Assembly (NCBI GenBank): GCA_047638395.1
Contig: JBLIMV010000008.1
Location: forward strand, 1 to 64,000
Direction: 5' to 3'
DNA length: 64,000 nt
DNA from: CAXBCP01 sp047638395
Lineage (GTDB): Bacteria > Pseudomonadota > Alphaproteobacteria > MPNO01 > UBA830
Every line of letters begins with the position of its first letter. The first letter of the stretch is position 1. Shown in pieces: positions 1-6,851 of the stretch. Both the position numbers and the translations under genes were made by a program. The notes under the pieces are model-generated. The model searched no databases, was not told the origin of the DNA, and saw nothing but the letters and a program-made list of their open reading frames with translations.

Positions 1-423
1 CAGTTCTTCCTTCTTGCCGGTCGGATGCGGGTTATCGGTGATATAGGCTTTTTGCAGCTGGGCTGTGCGGTCTCCCGATGTCGTCTGCCATCCGACGGTG
101 AACTGGTGTAGCGCCGACAGAGTGTTCGGATTGCTACTGATGAATCTGAGGTCCTGTTCGATCGTTCCGAAATAGTCTTTTATGGAACTCTTCCGGGCTT
201 CAGCAAGGGCCTGCATTTCCTTGTCTGCCAAGGCATGCATGCCTTCACTAGCGTCCAGATAGCCTTTGGTGCCGATTGCCGCGCCGGTGAGGATCACGAC
301 AAAGGCGAACAGAGCGACAAGCTTGGTCCGTACATTGTTGATTCGTGATGATTTTGTAGATGCTTCGGACTCTAAAACCTGAGCTTCTGCTTCCACGGTA
401 TTTTCTTCAGGAATGTTATCCAC
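1..423 (-). CDS. Chemotaxis sensor (MCP-like), N-terminal part, cut by left edge
   Basis: This partial protein reads leftwards off the window. The start is taken as GTG at 423, preceded by AGG seven bases upstream; the nearby ATG frame stops after six codons. The 141 visible residues have a charged N-terminus, one membrane segment at about residues 36-58, then a periplasmic sensor region with DYFGTIEQDLRFISSNP and YITDNPHPTGKK. From memory, these strings are typical of the ligand-binding region of alphaproteobacterial methyl-accepting chemotaxis proteins. The HAMP and signalling domains would lie outside the window, so an adenylate cyclase or kinase with the same sensor is not excluded. It sits on the side of the tRNA-Thr fragment where an integrated element is predicted. 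Confidence 0.75.
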   Translation of the reverse strand, partial: MDNIPEENTVEAEAQVLESEASTKSSRINNVRTKLVALFAFVVILTGAAIGTKGYLDASEGMHALADKEMQALAEARKSSIKDYFGTIEQDLRFISSNPNTLSALHQFTVGWQTTSGDRTAQLQKAYITDNPHPTGKKEEL

Positions 424-484
424 AATAGAACCTCATAAATTTACAACGTATTCGTTTTCATTTTTTGGCATTCGGTTTTCCATT

Positions 485-506
485 AATTCGGTAAAAATTC
501 GGTAAA
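485..506. repeat. 11-bp tandem repeat upstream of the MCP-like gene
   Basis: Two adjacent exact copies of AATTCGGTAAA occupy 485-495 and 496-506, followed by a partial third AATT. A related ATTCGGTTTT lies just to the left at about 472-481. The unit is one helical turn long and lies 60-85 bases upstream of the sensor start codon, so a protein-binding site is possible. The biological role is inference. Confidence 0.5.
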
Positions 507-592
507 AATTGTTTCAGCTTATTTCTTCCGGGCCACTTGTCCTTCCCCCCTAAAACTGGGCCATTATTTTGTTCCAGATAGGGGAGATTTCG

Positions 593-880
593 ATGGCTCG
601 GAAACGATATTCGGACGAGGACATACTGAAGCTTCTGCGTGAGATTGAGGTGAAGCTGTCAGCCGGCAGTGACGTGGCATCGGCCTGTCGCGGCGTGGGT
701 ATCAGCGACGCCACATATTACAACTGGCGCAAGCGGTTCGGCGGGATGGGTCGGTCTCAGTTGTCGGAGATGCGGAGTCTCGAGAAAGAGAATACGCGAT
801 TGAAGAAGATCGTCGCGGAACTCGAACTCGACAAGCTGATCCTCAAGGAAAGTATGACTTACCTAAAGCCCAGGGCCTGA
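593..880 (+). CDS. IS3-family transposase OrfA (HTH protein)
   Basis: This 95-residue DNA-binding subunit begins at ATG 593, seven bases after GGGGA. An upstream in-frame ATG at 569 is less likely because it lacks a ribosome binding site. The sequence shows an HTH_Tnp_1 helix-turn-helix at about residues 20-55 (CRGVGISDATYYNWRKR), then a leucine-zipper-like stretch (EKENTRLKKIVAELELDKLILKE split over heptads) that would mediate oligomerisation. OrfB lies in the -1 frame relative to OrfA and stays open back to about 673. A fused OrfAB made by programmed -1 frameshifting is therefore expected, as is known for IS3 elements. The exact slippery site was not identified. Confidence 0.88.
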   Translation: MARKRYSDEDILKLLREIEVKLSAGSDVASACRGVGISDATYYNWRKRFGGMGRSQLSEMRSLEKENTRLKKIVAELELDKLILKESMTYLKPRA

Positions 881-954
881 CGACAGGGGAGCTCCGTCAG
901 GCCGTTATCCATACGCGTCAGAAGCTTGCGACATCGGAGCGGCGGACCTGCCGG

Positions 955-1728
955 GTGATCGGTCTCGCGCGTAGTTCTCTGCAATACCAGGCGGCACAAA
1001 GAGATAGAGATGATGATGCCCTGCGGTTGGCTCTGATCCGGCTGGCAAAGCAGTATGGCCGCTACGGCTATCGCAAGATAGCGGAGCTGCTGCGTATCGA
1101 GGGCTGGAAGGTAAACCATAAGAAGGTTGAGCGGATCTGGCGCGAAGAGGGACTGCAACTGCCGCAACGGCACAAGAAACGCCGGCGGCTCTATCATAAG
1201 GATGCTTCGATCATCCGGCTGCGGCCGACGCATCCGAACCACGTCTGGAGCATCGACTTCGTGCACGACAAGCTCTGCAATGGTCAGAGCTACAAGATGC
1301 TGACCGTTCTGGACGAATACACCCGCCAGGCGCTGGCTGTGGCCGTTCGCACCAGAATGGGTGCCGAGGATGTACTGGAAGCTCTGTACCCGCTGCTCCT
1401 GCGCCACGGCGCCACGGAATACATCCGATCGGACAACGGCCCAGAGTTTGTCGCCGAAGCAATGCAGGACTGGCTGGTTAGGGTCGGCATCAAACCCATC
1501 CGGATCTATCCCGGGTCACCGTGGGAGAACGGATACAATGAACGCTTCAACGGCACCCTTCGCCACGAAGTGCTCGATGCCGAGTGGTTCACGACGACAA
1601 AGCAGGCCCAGGTCGTCATCAACCAGTGGCTCCGACAGTACAACCACGTGCGACCACATCAGGCCCTGAAAATGCGGCCGCCAGTGCCGGAAACTCTAAT
1701 CAGGAATGGCACAGAACTTGGGGGCTAG
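955..1728 (+). CDS. IS3-family transposase OrfB (DDE integrase domain)
   Basis: This is the catalytic transposase subunit, 257 residues from a GTG at 955. The real protein is probably longer or made as an OrfAB fusion, since the frame is open upstream and encodes plausible sequence (LTTGELRQAV, SERRTCRVIGLARSS). An HTH_21 segment with the YGYRKIAELL motif is followed by an rve domain. The catalytic triad is visible as D in WSIDFVHD, D in RSDNGPEF, and E in PWENGYNERFNG. The C-terminus HVRPHQAL is typical of the family. There is no internal stop, so the element may be functional. Confidence 0.9.
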   Translation: MIGLARSSLQYQAAQRDRDDDALRLALIRLAKQYGRYGYRKIAELLRIEGWKVNHKKVERIWREEGLQLPQRHKKRRRLYHKDASIIRLRPTHPNHVWSIDFVHDKLCNGQSYKMLTVLDEYTRQALAVAVRTRMGAEDVLEALYPLLLRHGATEYIRSDNGPEFVAEAMQDWLVRVGIKPIRIYPGSPWENGYNERFNGTLRHEVLDAEWFTTTKQAQVVINQWLRQYNHVRPHQALKMRPPVPETLIRNGTELGG

Positions 1729-1826
1729 ACACGCTGACTAAACCATCGGTTCAAATCAGCGAACGAGAAACAGGCTCATTCTCTGAAAACTCCATAAAAC
1801 GACAAAGAAAAGTTGGAATGACCCTT

Positions 1827-1857
1827 GATTTGTAATGATTTTCTGCAGATTTGTAAT
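1827..1857. repeat. Direct repeat of the tRNA anticodon-loop core
   Basis: GATTTGTAAT occurs at 1827-1836 and again at 1848-1857, the second copy forming the anticodon loop of the tRNA-Thr fragment. Eleven bases separate the copies. The duplication lies on the element side of the predicted attachment site and could be an arm-type integrase site or a trace of a second integration. This is interpretation; only the repeat itself is seen. Confidence 0.5.
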
Positions 1858-1894
1858 CAGGGGGTCAGGGGTTCGAATCCTCTAGCCGGCACCA
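1848..1894 (+). other. 3' fragment of tRNA-Thr(TGT): probable integration (att) site
   Basis: The sequence runs from the anticodon arm to CCA. It contains loop TTTGTAA with anticodon TGT, a 3' anticodon-stem strand, T arm AGGGG-TTCGAAT-CCTCT, then AGCCGGC, discriminator A and CCA. From memory this matches the 3' half of bacterial tRNA-Thr(UGU), whose 5' end would be GCCGGCT. No D arm or 5' acceptor strand exists upstream, so it is not a tRNA gene. A fragment of this kind is what a tyrosine integrase leaves at the far end of an element inserted into a tRNA 3' end. The polarity places the element to the left. The string GATTTGTAAT is repeated at 1827-1836. Confidence 0.75.
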
Positions 1895-1934
1895 TTTTCC
1901 GCCCCGGCCCTATCCCGCCTGAGCCACATCCTCG

Positions 1935-2033
1935 TTAGTTGTGTGACCCGCGGGATACCCAGGCAAGCACCACCCCAAACAAAACAAAGGCCGCGACCAC
2001 ACCTATCGTGACGAGCATATCTGACTGTTCCAT
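1935..2033 (-). CDS. Small single-span membrane protein (32 aa)
   Basis: A 32-residue reading frame starts at ATG 2033 with a near-perfect ribosome binding site, AGGAGG, four to five bases upstream. Six polar residues are followed by one hydrophobic span (residues about 7-25, VTIGVVAAFVLFGVVLAWV) and a short SRGSHN tail. I do not recognise a family. The strong Shine-Dalgarno is the main reason to believe it is translated. It is divergent from the next small membrane gene at 2144. Confidence 0.5.
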   Translation of the reverse strand: MEQSDMLVTIGVVAAFVLFGVVLAWVSRGSHN

Positions 2034-2143
2034 CTGTCCCTCCTGATTAATCAATCGACAGAAGGATTTTCCGGTGTCGTCTTTCGTCTTGCCTTGATCT
2101 ATATCAATATAGGACCGTGCCCGATGACACCCGAAAGATCGCC

Positions 2144-2293
2144 ATGAAGTGGTTCCCGAAGGAAAAACAAAGGATCGACTTTCTCGGCCTTGCAATGCGC
2201 AAGGAGAAGAACCCGTGGATGGAGAGATTTTACCTCGCCATTGGCCTGCTGTTTTTCGCCTACGTATTCTACAGCCTGTTTTTCAGCGACTGA
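2144..2293 (+). CDS. Small membrane protein (49 aa), function unknown
   Basis: This frame, MKWFPKEKQR onwards, encodes 49 residues. A basic, amphipathic N-terminal half is followed by one membrane span (about residues 29-46, FYLAIGLLFFAYVFYSLFF) and a short SD tail. It ends 12 bases before the RecX-like gene and may be co-transcribed with it. The ribosome binding site is weak (GAAAGATC). No family recognised. Confidence 0.45.
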   Translation: MKWFPKEKQRIDFLGLAMRKEKNPWMERFYLAIGLLFFAYVFYSLFFSD

Positions 2294-2305
2294 CCTGACA
2301 GGGAA

Positions 2306-2881
2306 ATGAAGCGGCCCGAGCGCAAGCCCCCCCGAAAGATGTCGGAGAAACGACTGCGCAATATCGCCGTCTATTACTGCCAGCGCTATCTGGTTTCCGG
2401 CGGCAAACTGACCAAACACCTAAATAATCGACTCTACCGCGAAGTCGCCGATTCCGAGGAACGCACGGCCTTCGCTGAAATGATCCCGAAGATCGTCGCG
2501 GAATTATCCGGCACCGGGCTGGTGAATGACAAGGAGGCGGCATCTGCCCGGCTGCGCACGGCGCTGCGGTCCGGCTATGCGTCCGGCACCGCTGTGACGG
2601 TTGCCTCAAGGGGAGCTGTCGTCGACCGCGACCTGGTTGAGAAAGAACTTGAAATCGCGCTGACGGAAGCCCTGCCCGAACTTGATGGGGTGGACCAGGA
2701 AGGCTCGGAGGCGGCGATGGAACAGGCGGCTCTTGCGCTGAAACGTGCGCGCCGCGGCCCCTATCGCACCCGGCCCCAGGACGAAAAATCGCGGCGCCGG
2801 GATGCCGGATGGCTGCAACGCCGGGGTTTTCGCATGGATGCAGTCCGCCATGCGCTGGATATCGACCCGCTGGACGAATAA
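2306..2881 (+). CDS. recX: RecX-family regulatory protein
   Basis: This 191-residue protein is rich in Arg, Lys, Glu and Ala. The first third, with IAVYYCQRYLVSGGKLTKHLNNRL, fits the first RecX three-helix repeat. GLVNDKEAASARLRTALRSGYASG fits the second. The C-terminal GWLQRRGFRMDAVRHALD fits the third. RecX proteins bind RecA filaments and modulate recombination; that is family knowledge, and no recA is in the window. GGGAA lies very close to the ATG, so a start at the Met of MSEKRLRN (2339) is possible. It converges on the nitroreductase gene. Confidence 0.7.
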   Translation: MKRPERKPPRKMSEKRLRNIAVYYCQRYLVSGGKLTKHLNNRLYREVADSEERTAFAEMIPKIVAELSGTGLVNDKEAASARLRTALRSGYASGTAVTVASRGAVVDRDLVEKELEIALTEALPELDGVDQEGSEAAMEQAALALKRARRGPYRTRPQDEKSRRRDAGWLQRRGFRMDAVRHALDIDPLDE

Positions 2882-2898
2882 CCAGCAGACCCCGGCTA

Positions 2899-3732
2899 TC
2901 AGGCCAGATCAAAACCGTTATTGATCAAATATTCCCGAAAACCACTGCGCTCGGCGACCGATAGCTGGCGCGCGACATTTTCCGACCACGTGCAGTTCTC
3001 GGAAACCCCGTACTTGTCGGCATGACGCTGCCCGTCCGCCGATATCGGATTTGTCTCAAGCCGTTGAGCATCATAGGCATCGACCACATAATCAAGCCTG
3101 GTATCGTCGTATTTCTCCCGGTGGATGACGGCAGCCTGCGGCAGGCGCGCATTCATCCGCCCCTCCCAGGCAGGCCAGCCAAGCGTCAGACCGGCTATCG
3201 GAAACACCCCTTCCGGAATATCGAGCGCAGCGCAGAATTCTTCCATCCGGTTACGCACCTGGCTGATCGGCGCACAGCCAAGCCCCATGGTTTCCGCCGC
3301 CGTGATGAAACACTGCATGGCAAGCGCCGCATCGACCGTCGCATTCAGGAAGGTGTCCATATTGTTGCTGGCATAATCAAACCCATGGCGCTCTGTGAGG
3401 TGCTTCGCACGCCGCATATCCGCACAGAACGTGATGAATACCGGGCAGTACTTCATATGGCCGGTATCCGGGTTGAGATCGGCCAGTTTCATCCGCAGGG
3501 CCTCATCACTCGTCACGATGATGGAATATTGCTGCAGGTTCGACTTGGTCGGCGCCGATTGTGCACAGGCCAATAGCGTATCCATCAGGCTGTCAGGGAT
3601 CGCCTCCTCGGTGTAGCGGCGGATACAGCGCCGCTCCAGCAACTGCTGGACGGCTGCCGGCAGCTCTTCCGGTGTCGCGCCGTCGAATGTGTGTCCGTAC
3701 CGTCCGCCGATCAGTTCTGCTGAAGTGCTCAT
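2899..3732 (-). CDS. Nitroreductase-family oxidoreductase
   Basis: This is an FMN-dependent NAD(P)H oxidoreductase of the nitroreductase fold. ERRCIRRYTEEAIPDSLMDTLL then AQSAPTKSNLQQYSIIV is the FMN-binding N-terminal signature. ALAMQCFITAAETMGLGCAPIS and the IAGLTLGWPA segment correspond to the core helix and the C-terminal FMN loop. I chose the start MSTSAEL at 3732 (277 aa). The longer frame from 3825 would overlap the divergent phosphoesterase start, and its 31 extra residues do not resemble the family. An extra C-terminal tail of about 60 residues follows the domain. The substrate is unknown. Confidence 0.8.
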   Translation of the reverse strand: MSTSAELIGGRYGHTFDGATPEELPAAVQQLLERRCIRRYTEEAIPDSLMDTLLACAQSAPTKSNLQQYSIIVTSDEALRMKLADLNPDTGHMKYCPVFITFCADMRRAKHLTERHGFDYASNNMDTFLNATVDAALAMQCFITAAETMGLGCAPISQVRNRMEEFCAALDIPEGVFPIAGLTLGWPAWEGRMNARLPQAAVIHREKYDDTRLDYVVDAYDAQRLETNPISADGQRHADKYGVSENCTWSENVARQLSVAERSGFREYLINNGFDLA

Positions 3733-3812
3733 GCCCTGATATCTCATCCGCTGAAAATTGTTACCATGCGTGGTACTATACCCGTCTTCATTCACGATCC
3801 CCATGCCATCCA

Positions 3813-4550
3813 ATGCATCTGACACCGCAAACCGAAGACGTCCTCATCGTCCATAGCTCCGACCTGCATGTCGATGACGGCTATACCGCGCGCGCCTGGG
3901 GCGGCGACGGCAATGCGCCACTAACCGCCGTGCTGGACGCGGCGCAGGCAATTGACGCCGATATCGTCCTGCTGACAGGCGACATCTTCGAACATAACCG
4001 GCTGAACGCGACGATCCTGGAGCGCACCCGTGCCGTGCTGGGCGATGCCCGCCTTCCGGTGGTCATGCTGCCCGGCAATCACGACCCGCTGATGCGCGGC
4101 TCGGTGTGGGACCGGGGCAACCTGTCGTCAATCGACAACGTGCATGTGCTGGGCGAGGAAGATAACCTCGCGTCGTTTACCGAATTCGATCTCGAAATCT
4201 GGGGCCGGGCGCATGAGAATTACAACGAGCTCAACCCGCTTGAAGGCGCGCCACGGAGATCAGCGGGGCGGCATATCGTGGCGGGACACGGCCATTTTGC
4301 AGAGGAACGCACACCGGCAGGTAAACCAGGCCCCGGCTGGCTGTTCACACCGGACGATATCGACGCGACGGATGCGGATTACATTGCGCTGGGTCACTGG
4401 AACCGGAAAATTCAGGTCGGGAACGGCACCGTGCCGGCGTGGTATTCAGGATCGCCCGACTACGCAAAAACCGTCAACGTGGTTCGACTGAAACCGTCAG
4501 GCGGCCTGGAGATATCTCACGCGCCGGTCGCCGGCCCGCCGGAGGGCTAA
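3813..4550 (+). CDS. Metallophosphoesterase (calcineurin-like)
   Basis: This 245-residue hydrolase has all the dimetal phosphoesterase motifs in order: SSDLHVDD (D-x-H), LLTGDIFEHNR (GD), MLPGNHDP (GNHD/E), VAGHGHF and ALGHWNRK. The arrangement resembles SbcD/Mre11-type or YfcE-type enzymes, but there is no cap domain or SbcC partner nearby. The start is taken at MHLTPQTEDV; the upstream part of the open frame is unlike the family. It converges with the VWA/PEP-CTERM gene with only one base between stops. The substrate cannot be inferred. Confidence 0.8.
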   Translation: MHLTPQTEDVLIVHSSDLHVDDGYTARAWGGDGNAPLTAVLDAAQAIDADIVLLTGDIFEHNRLNATILERTRAVLGDARLPVVMLPGNHDPLMRGSVWDRGNLSSIDNVHVLGEEDNLASFTEFDLEIWGRAHENYNELNPLEGAPRRSAGRHIVAGHGHFAEERTPAGKPGPGWLFTPDDIDATDADYIALGHWNRKIQVGNGTVPAWYSGSPDYAKTVNVVRLKPSGGLEISHAPVAGPPEG

Positions 4551-4551
4551 A

Positions 4552-5280
4552 TTACGCTGCGCGGCGGCGGGCAAAGCCGATTGCGACAAGCCCAAGCCCG
4601 AGGACTGCGAGTGAACCGGGCTCTGCCATTGCAACAATCGTTGTCGCCGACAGATATTCGTAATCAGCAATGTCGTATTCGAGCGGGGCCGGCCTGCTCA
4701 GGATGTCGCCGACATCATTGACCAGACAACCAACCTTCTGGGCACCGTTCTCCGCTACCCAGCCGTCGCCATGCCCGACGACCTTTGTGCTGATATTCCG
4801 TGATTTGATTTGAGGCTCATACTGGCAAACATCAAGCTCACCTGAAATGTCCCTGGGCTGGCCATCTGTAAAAAGAATGGCCGTTGCTACGTTTCCGGCA
4901 TTCCCGAATGTATCGAATTCGCCCAGCATCAATTGAATTGCTTCCGGCGTATCGGTCCAACCGCCAGTATAGCTCAGCGCATTGAGCGACGCCAAAACAT
5001 CCGACGTATCCTGTGAATCGCCGAGACTGTGAACAATGGTGGCGTCAGTGGCGAACTCAATGATCGAAAACCGCATCGGGTTGTTCGCTTGCCCACCGTA
5101 GTCATTGATGACGTTGATGGCCGCCTGCTTTTGTGCGTCGAAATCAACGGAACCCAGGCTCCCGCTGTTATCGAGCATCAGATAAACATCGTGAAATGGC
5201 ATTGCGCGTGCCGGCAATATGGCGATAAGCATCGCGACCAAAGCAAACGCACTCGTACGTAACATCGTTTTGAAAATCAT
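4552..5280 (-). CDS. VWA-domain PEP-CTERM protein, exported
   Basis: This 242-residue surface protein starts at ATG 5280 (AGGA close upstream). The N-terminal signal peptide ends near ARA. The von Willebrand A domain follows, with MIDAS residues DNSGS, a Thr in GGWTDTPEA, and FTDGQPRD. The C-terminus is AEPGSLAVLGLGLVAIGF followed by ARRRAA: an EP motif, one membrane span and an Arg cluster. This is the PEP-CTERM signal recognised by exosortase in known systems. It ends the same way as the PEP-CTERM protein at 17326, so both are probably sorted by one exosortase encoded elsewhere. A metal-dependent adhesion role is inferred. Confidence 0.85.
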   Translation of the reverse strand: MIFKTMLRTSAFALVAMLIAILPARAMPFHDVYLMLDNSGSLGSVDFDAQKQAAINVINDYGGQANNPMRFSIIEFATDATIVHSLGDSQDTSDVLASLNALSYTGGWTDTPEAIQLMLGEFDTFGNAGNVATAILFTDGQPRDISGELDVCQYEPQIKSRNISTKVVGHGDGWVAENGAQKVGCLVNDVGDILSRPAPLEYDIADYEYLSATTIVAMAEPGSLAVLGLGLVAIGFARRRAA

Positions 5281-5403
5281 GGTCCTACACCCTACCCGTA
5301 CTGTCCGATTACACGACAGTGATGTCATATTAGGGTATGCAGTATTTTCTGAAAACTGTTTTTTTAACTGGTTAACGCACAGGATTCGAGCGGGGAGTGA
5401 AGT

Positions 5404-6471
5404 TTAAGATTCCGACCCGAGCGCCTCGCCTACCATCTTCCGCATCGCGAGTCCGGGGCCGTCAACGTTGATGTCGATCCAGTCTTTAGGATTATGGGCA
5501 TGGCGATCGATGTTCATCTGCTGGGCTCCCAGGATATCGACATCGTCCTGAAAGGCGCCGCGCAATCCAACCCGGAATTCTTCATCCATCTCCGCATCAT
5601 CCAGCGCAAAATTCCGGGAATGGGCATAGAAATACCAGGTCGAATTCTCGGTCTCCGGCGTGATGGCATTCAGGTTATAGAACTCGAACCCCTGCCCTTC
5701 GCGCCCGCCCGGACCGCGCGCAATATCGTCCGGATGGTCACCGGCTTTAGCGCCGCTTCCCGCCGGCAGGCAGCCGACGCGCACGGTATTAAAGCTCGGC
5801 ACCATCGCCTCGGCATATTGCCAGCGATCGATATTGTCTTTGAACCCGCCAAACCGAGCATAAAGCGGTGCCGGGGCTGAATCCAGGATCCAGCGGATCA
5901 TCCGCACCGAATTTTCGCCCTTCGTTGTGACAATCGGAAAATCAGGCACGGCGGAGGTGCCGATATTCTTGATATGCACATAGGCCAGATGCGACAGATC
6001 CAGCAGGTTGTCGTTAAACAGCTCGTAATGACACGGGATGTGAAACGGCGGATCGCCTTTGACGACGGCCCAGCCCGGATCGTCCATCACCTGCCAGTCG
6101 GGCAGCAGGCTTTCATCCGCCTTATCCGCATCGCCCATCCACACCCAGATATACTGATACTTCTCGAGCACGGGCCAGGTCCGCACCTTGCCGCCGGGCG
6201 GCACCTTCGTCTGACCGGGCACCTTCACGCAGGCGCCAGTGCTATCGAATTCGAGGCCGTGATAGCCGCATTGCAGGATATCGCCGATCACCTTGCCTTC
6301 GGACAGCGGCAGGTGGCGGTGGCAGCAACGGTCTTCGAGCACGACCACCTTGCCGGTCGTATCCCGAAACAGAACAAGCGGCTCGTTCAGAATGGTGCGC
6401 GCGAACGGCGCGGTGCCGATTTCATGATTCCAGGCAGCGGCGTACCAGGCATTTTTGACGAAGGGTCCCAT
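5404..6471 (-). CDS. Rieske oxygenase, VanA-like (aromatic O-demethylase type)
   Basis: This 355-residue Rieske non-heme iron oxygenase has a 2Fe-2S site at C49, H51, C68 and H71 (RCCHRH ... QCGYHG). The mononuclear iron site lies in LLDLSHLAYVH. Length and layout match single-subunit-type oxygenases such as vanillate O-demethylase VanA, which need only a reductase (VanB-like). No such reductase is in the window. Substrates of this family include vanillate and related methoxy or phenoxy aromatics. The feruloyl-CoA-type genes 32 kb away make a lignin-derived substrate attractive, but this is inference. Confidence 0.83.
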   Translation of the reverse strand: MGPFVKNAWYAAAWNHEIGTAPFARTILNEPLVLFRDTTGKVVVLEDRCCHRHLPLSEGKVIGDILQCGYHGLEFDSTGACVKVPGQTKVPPGGKVRTWPVLEKYQYIWVWMGDADKADESLLPDWQVMDDPGWAVVKGDPPFHIPCHYELFNDNLLDLSHLAYVHIKNIGTSAVPDFPIVTTKGENSVRMIRWILDSAPAPLYARFGGFKDNIDRWQYAEAMVPSFNTVRVGCLPAGSGAKAGDHPDDIARGPGGREGQGFEFYNLNAITPETENSTWYFYAHSRNFALDDAEMDEEFRVGLRGAFQDDVDILGAQQMNIDRHAHNPKDWIDINVDGPGLAMRKMVGEALGSES

Positions 6472-6604
6472 GGGGCCTCTGCTAAGTTTCTTCTCGCCAG
6501 ACTATCCGGCGATGAGGCGGATCAGCAAGCCCGTCTAACGTTCGGCTTGGTATAATCGGCCGGGTGGCTATATTGAGGCGTTATCAATCTCAGGAAGCTG
6601 ATTA

Positions 6605-6850
6605 ATGCCCAACTATCACGCACCCGATCTCGGCAGTAGCCCCGACAGCCCGTTTGCCCGCGATGACGAGGGCAAACTCGTCCGTCGTTCCTATTGGCTG
6701 GACATGGGTGATGGCTCGGTCGTGCTGGCGATGACCCAGGGCATCGGCACGGCGCTGACGGCAGATGAAAAACGCGCACATCTCGCGGATATCAAGCGCG
6801 ATCACCTGATCGATCAGGTCTGCACCCAGGAAATCCTGCCGCCCGAATAA
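6605..6850 (+). CDS. Small conserved-looking hypothetical protein (81 aa)
   Basis: This 81-residue acidic soluble protein has a good ribosome binding site (AGGAAG) about seven bases before ATG 6605. It includes FARDDEGKLVRRSYWLDMGDGSVVLAM and a C-terminal helical, charged region. No membrane segment or metal motif is seen, and I do not recognise a family. It is divergent from the Rieske gene (134 bases apart) and ends one base before the binding-protein gene on the other strand. Confidence 0.6.
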   Translation: MPNYHAPDLGSSPDSPFARDDEGKLVRRSYWLDMGDGSVVLAMTQGIGTALTADEKRAHLADIKRDHLIDQVCTQEILPPE

Positions 6851-6851
6851 C

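Larger units (their letters stand above)
538..1731 (+). mobile_element. IS3-family insertion sequence, apparently intact
   Basis: The element carries two overlapping-frame transposase genes (orfA, orfB) and imperfect terminal inverted repeats. The left end reads TGTCCTTCCCCCC and the right end, reverse-complemented, TGTCTAGCCCCC. Alignment of the inner 21 bases gives about 15 matches. The ends follow the TGT...ACA rule. OrfA and OrfB sequences resemble the IS407 subgroup from memory. No exact target-site duplication is seen: the flanking four bases are CACT on the left and CGCT on the right. The element sits between the MCP-like gene and the tRNA-Thr fragment, inside the predicted integrated element. 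Confidence 0.85.

Noticed and set aside
485..510. CRISPR-like repeat
   Set aside because: Units are only 11 bases, directly adjacent, with no spacers.
534..1735. Target-site duplication of the IS3 element
   Set aside because: Flanks CACT and CGCT differ by one base, so no exact duplication can be claimed.
1827..1894. A complete tRNA-Thr gene
   Set aside because: Upstream sequence cannot form the 5' acceptor strand, D arm or the full anticodon stem. Only the 3' half is present.
2899..3825. Longer nitroreductase starting at 3825
   Set aside because: It would overlap the divergent phosphoesterase coding start, and the extra residues lack family similarity; 3732 is preferred.
5404..6471. Rieske partner for the orphan RHD beta subunit
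   Set aside because: Its length and motifs are those of VanA-type oxygenases, which work without a beta subunit, and it is 20 kb away.
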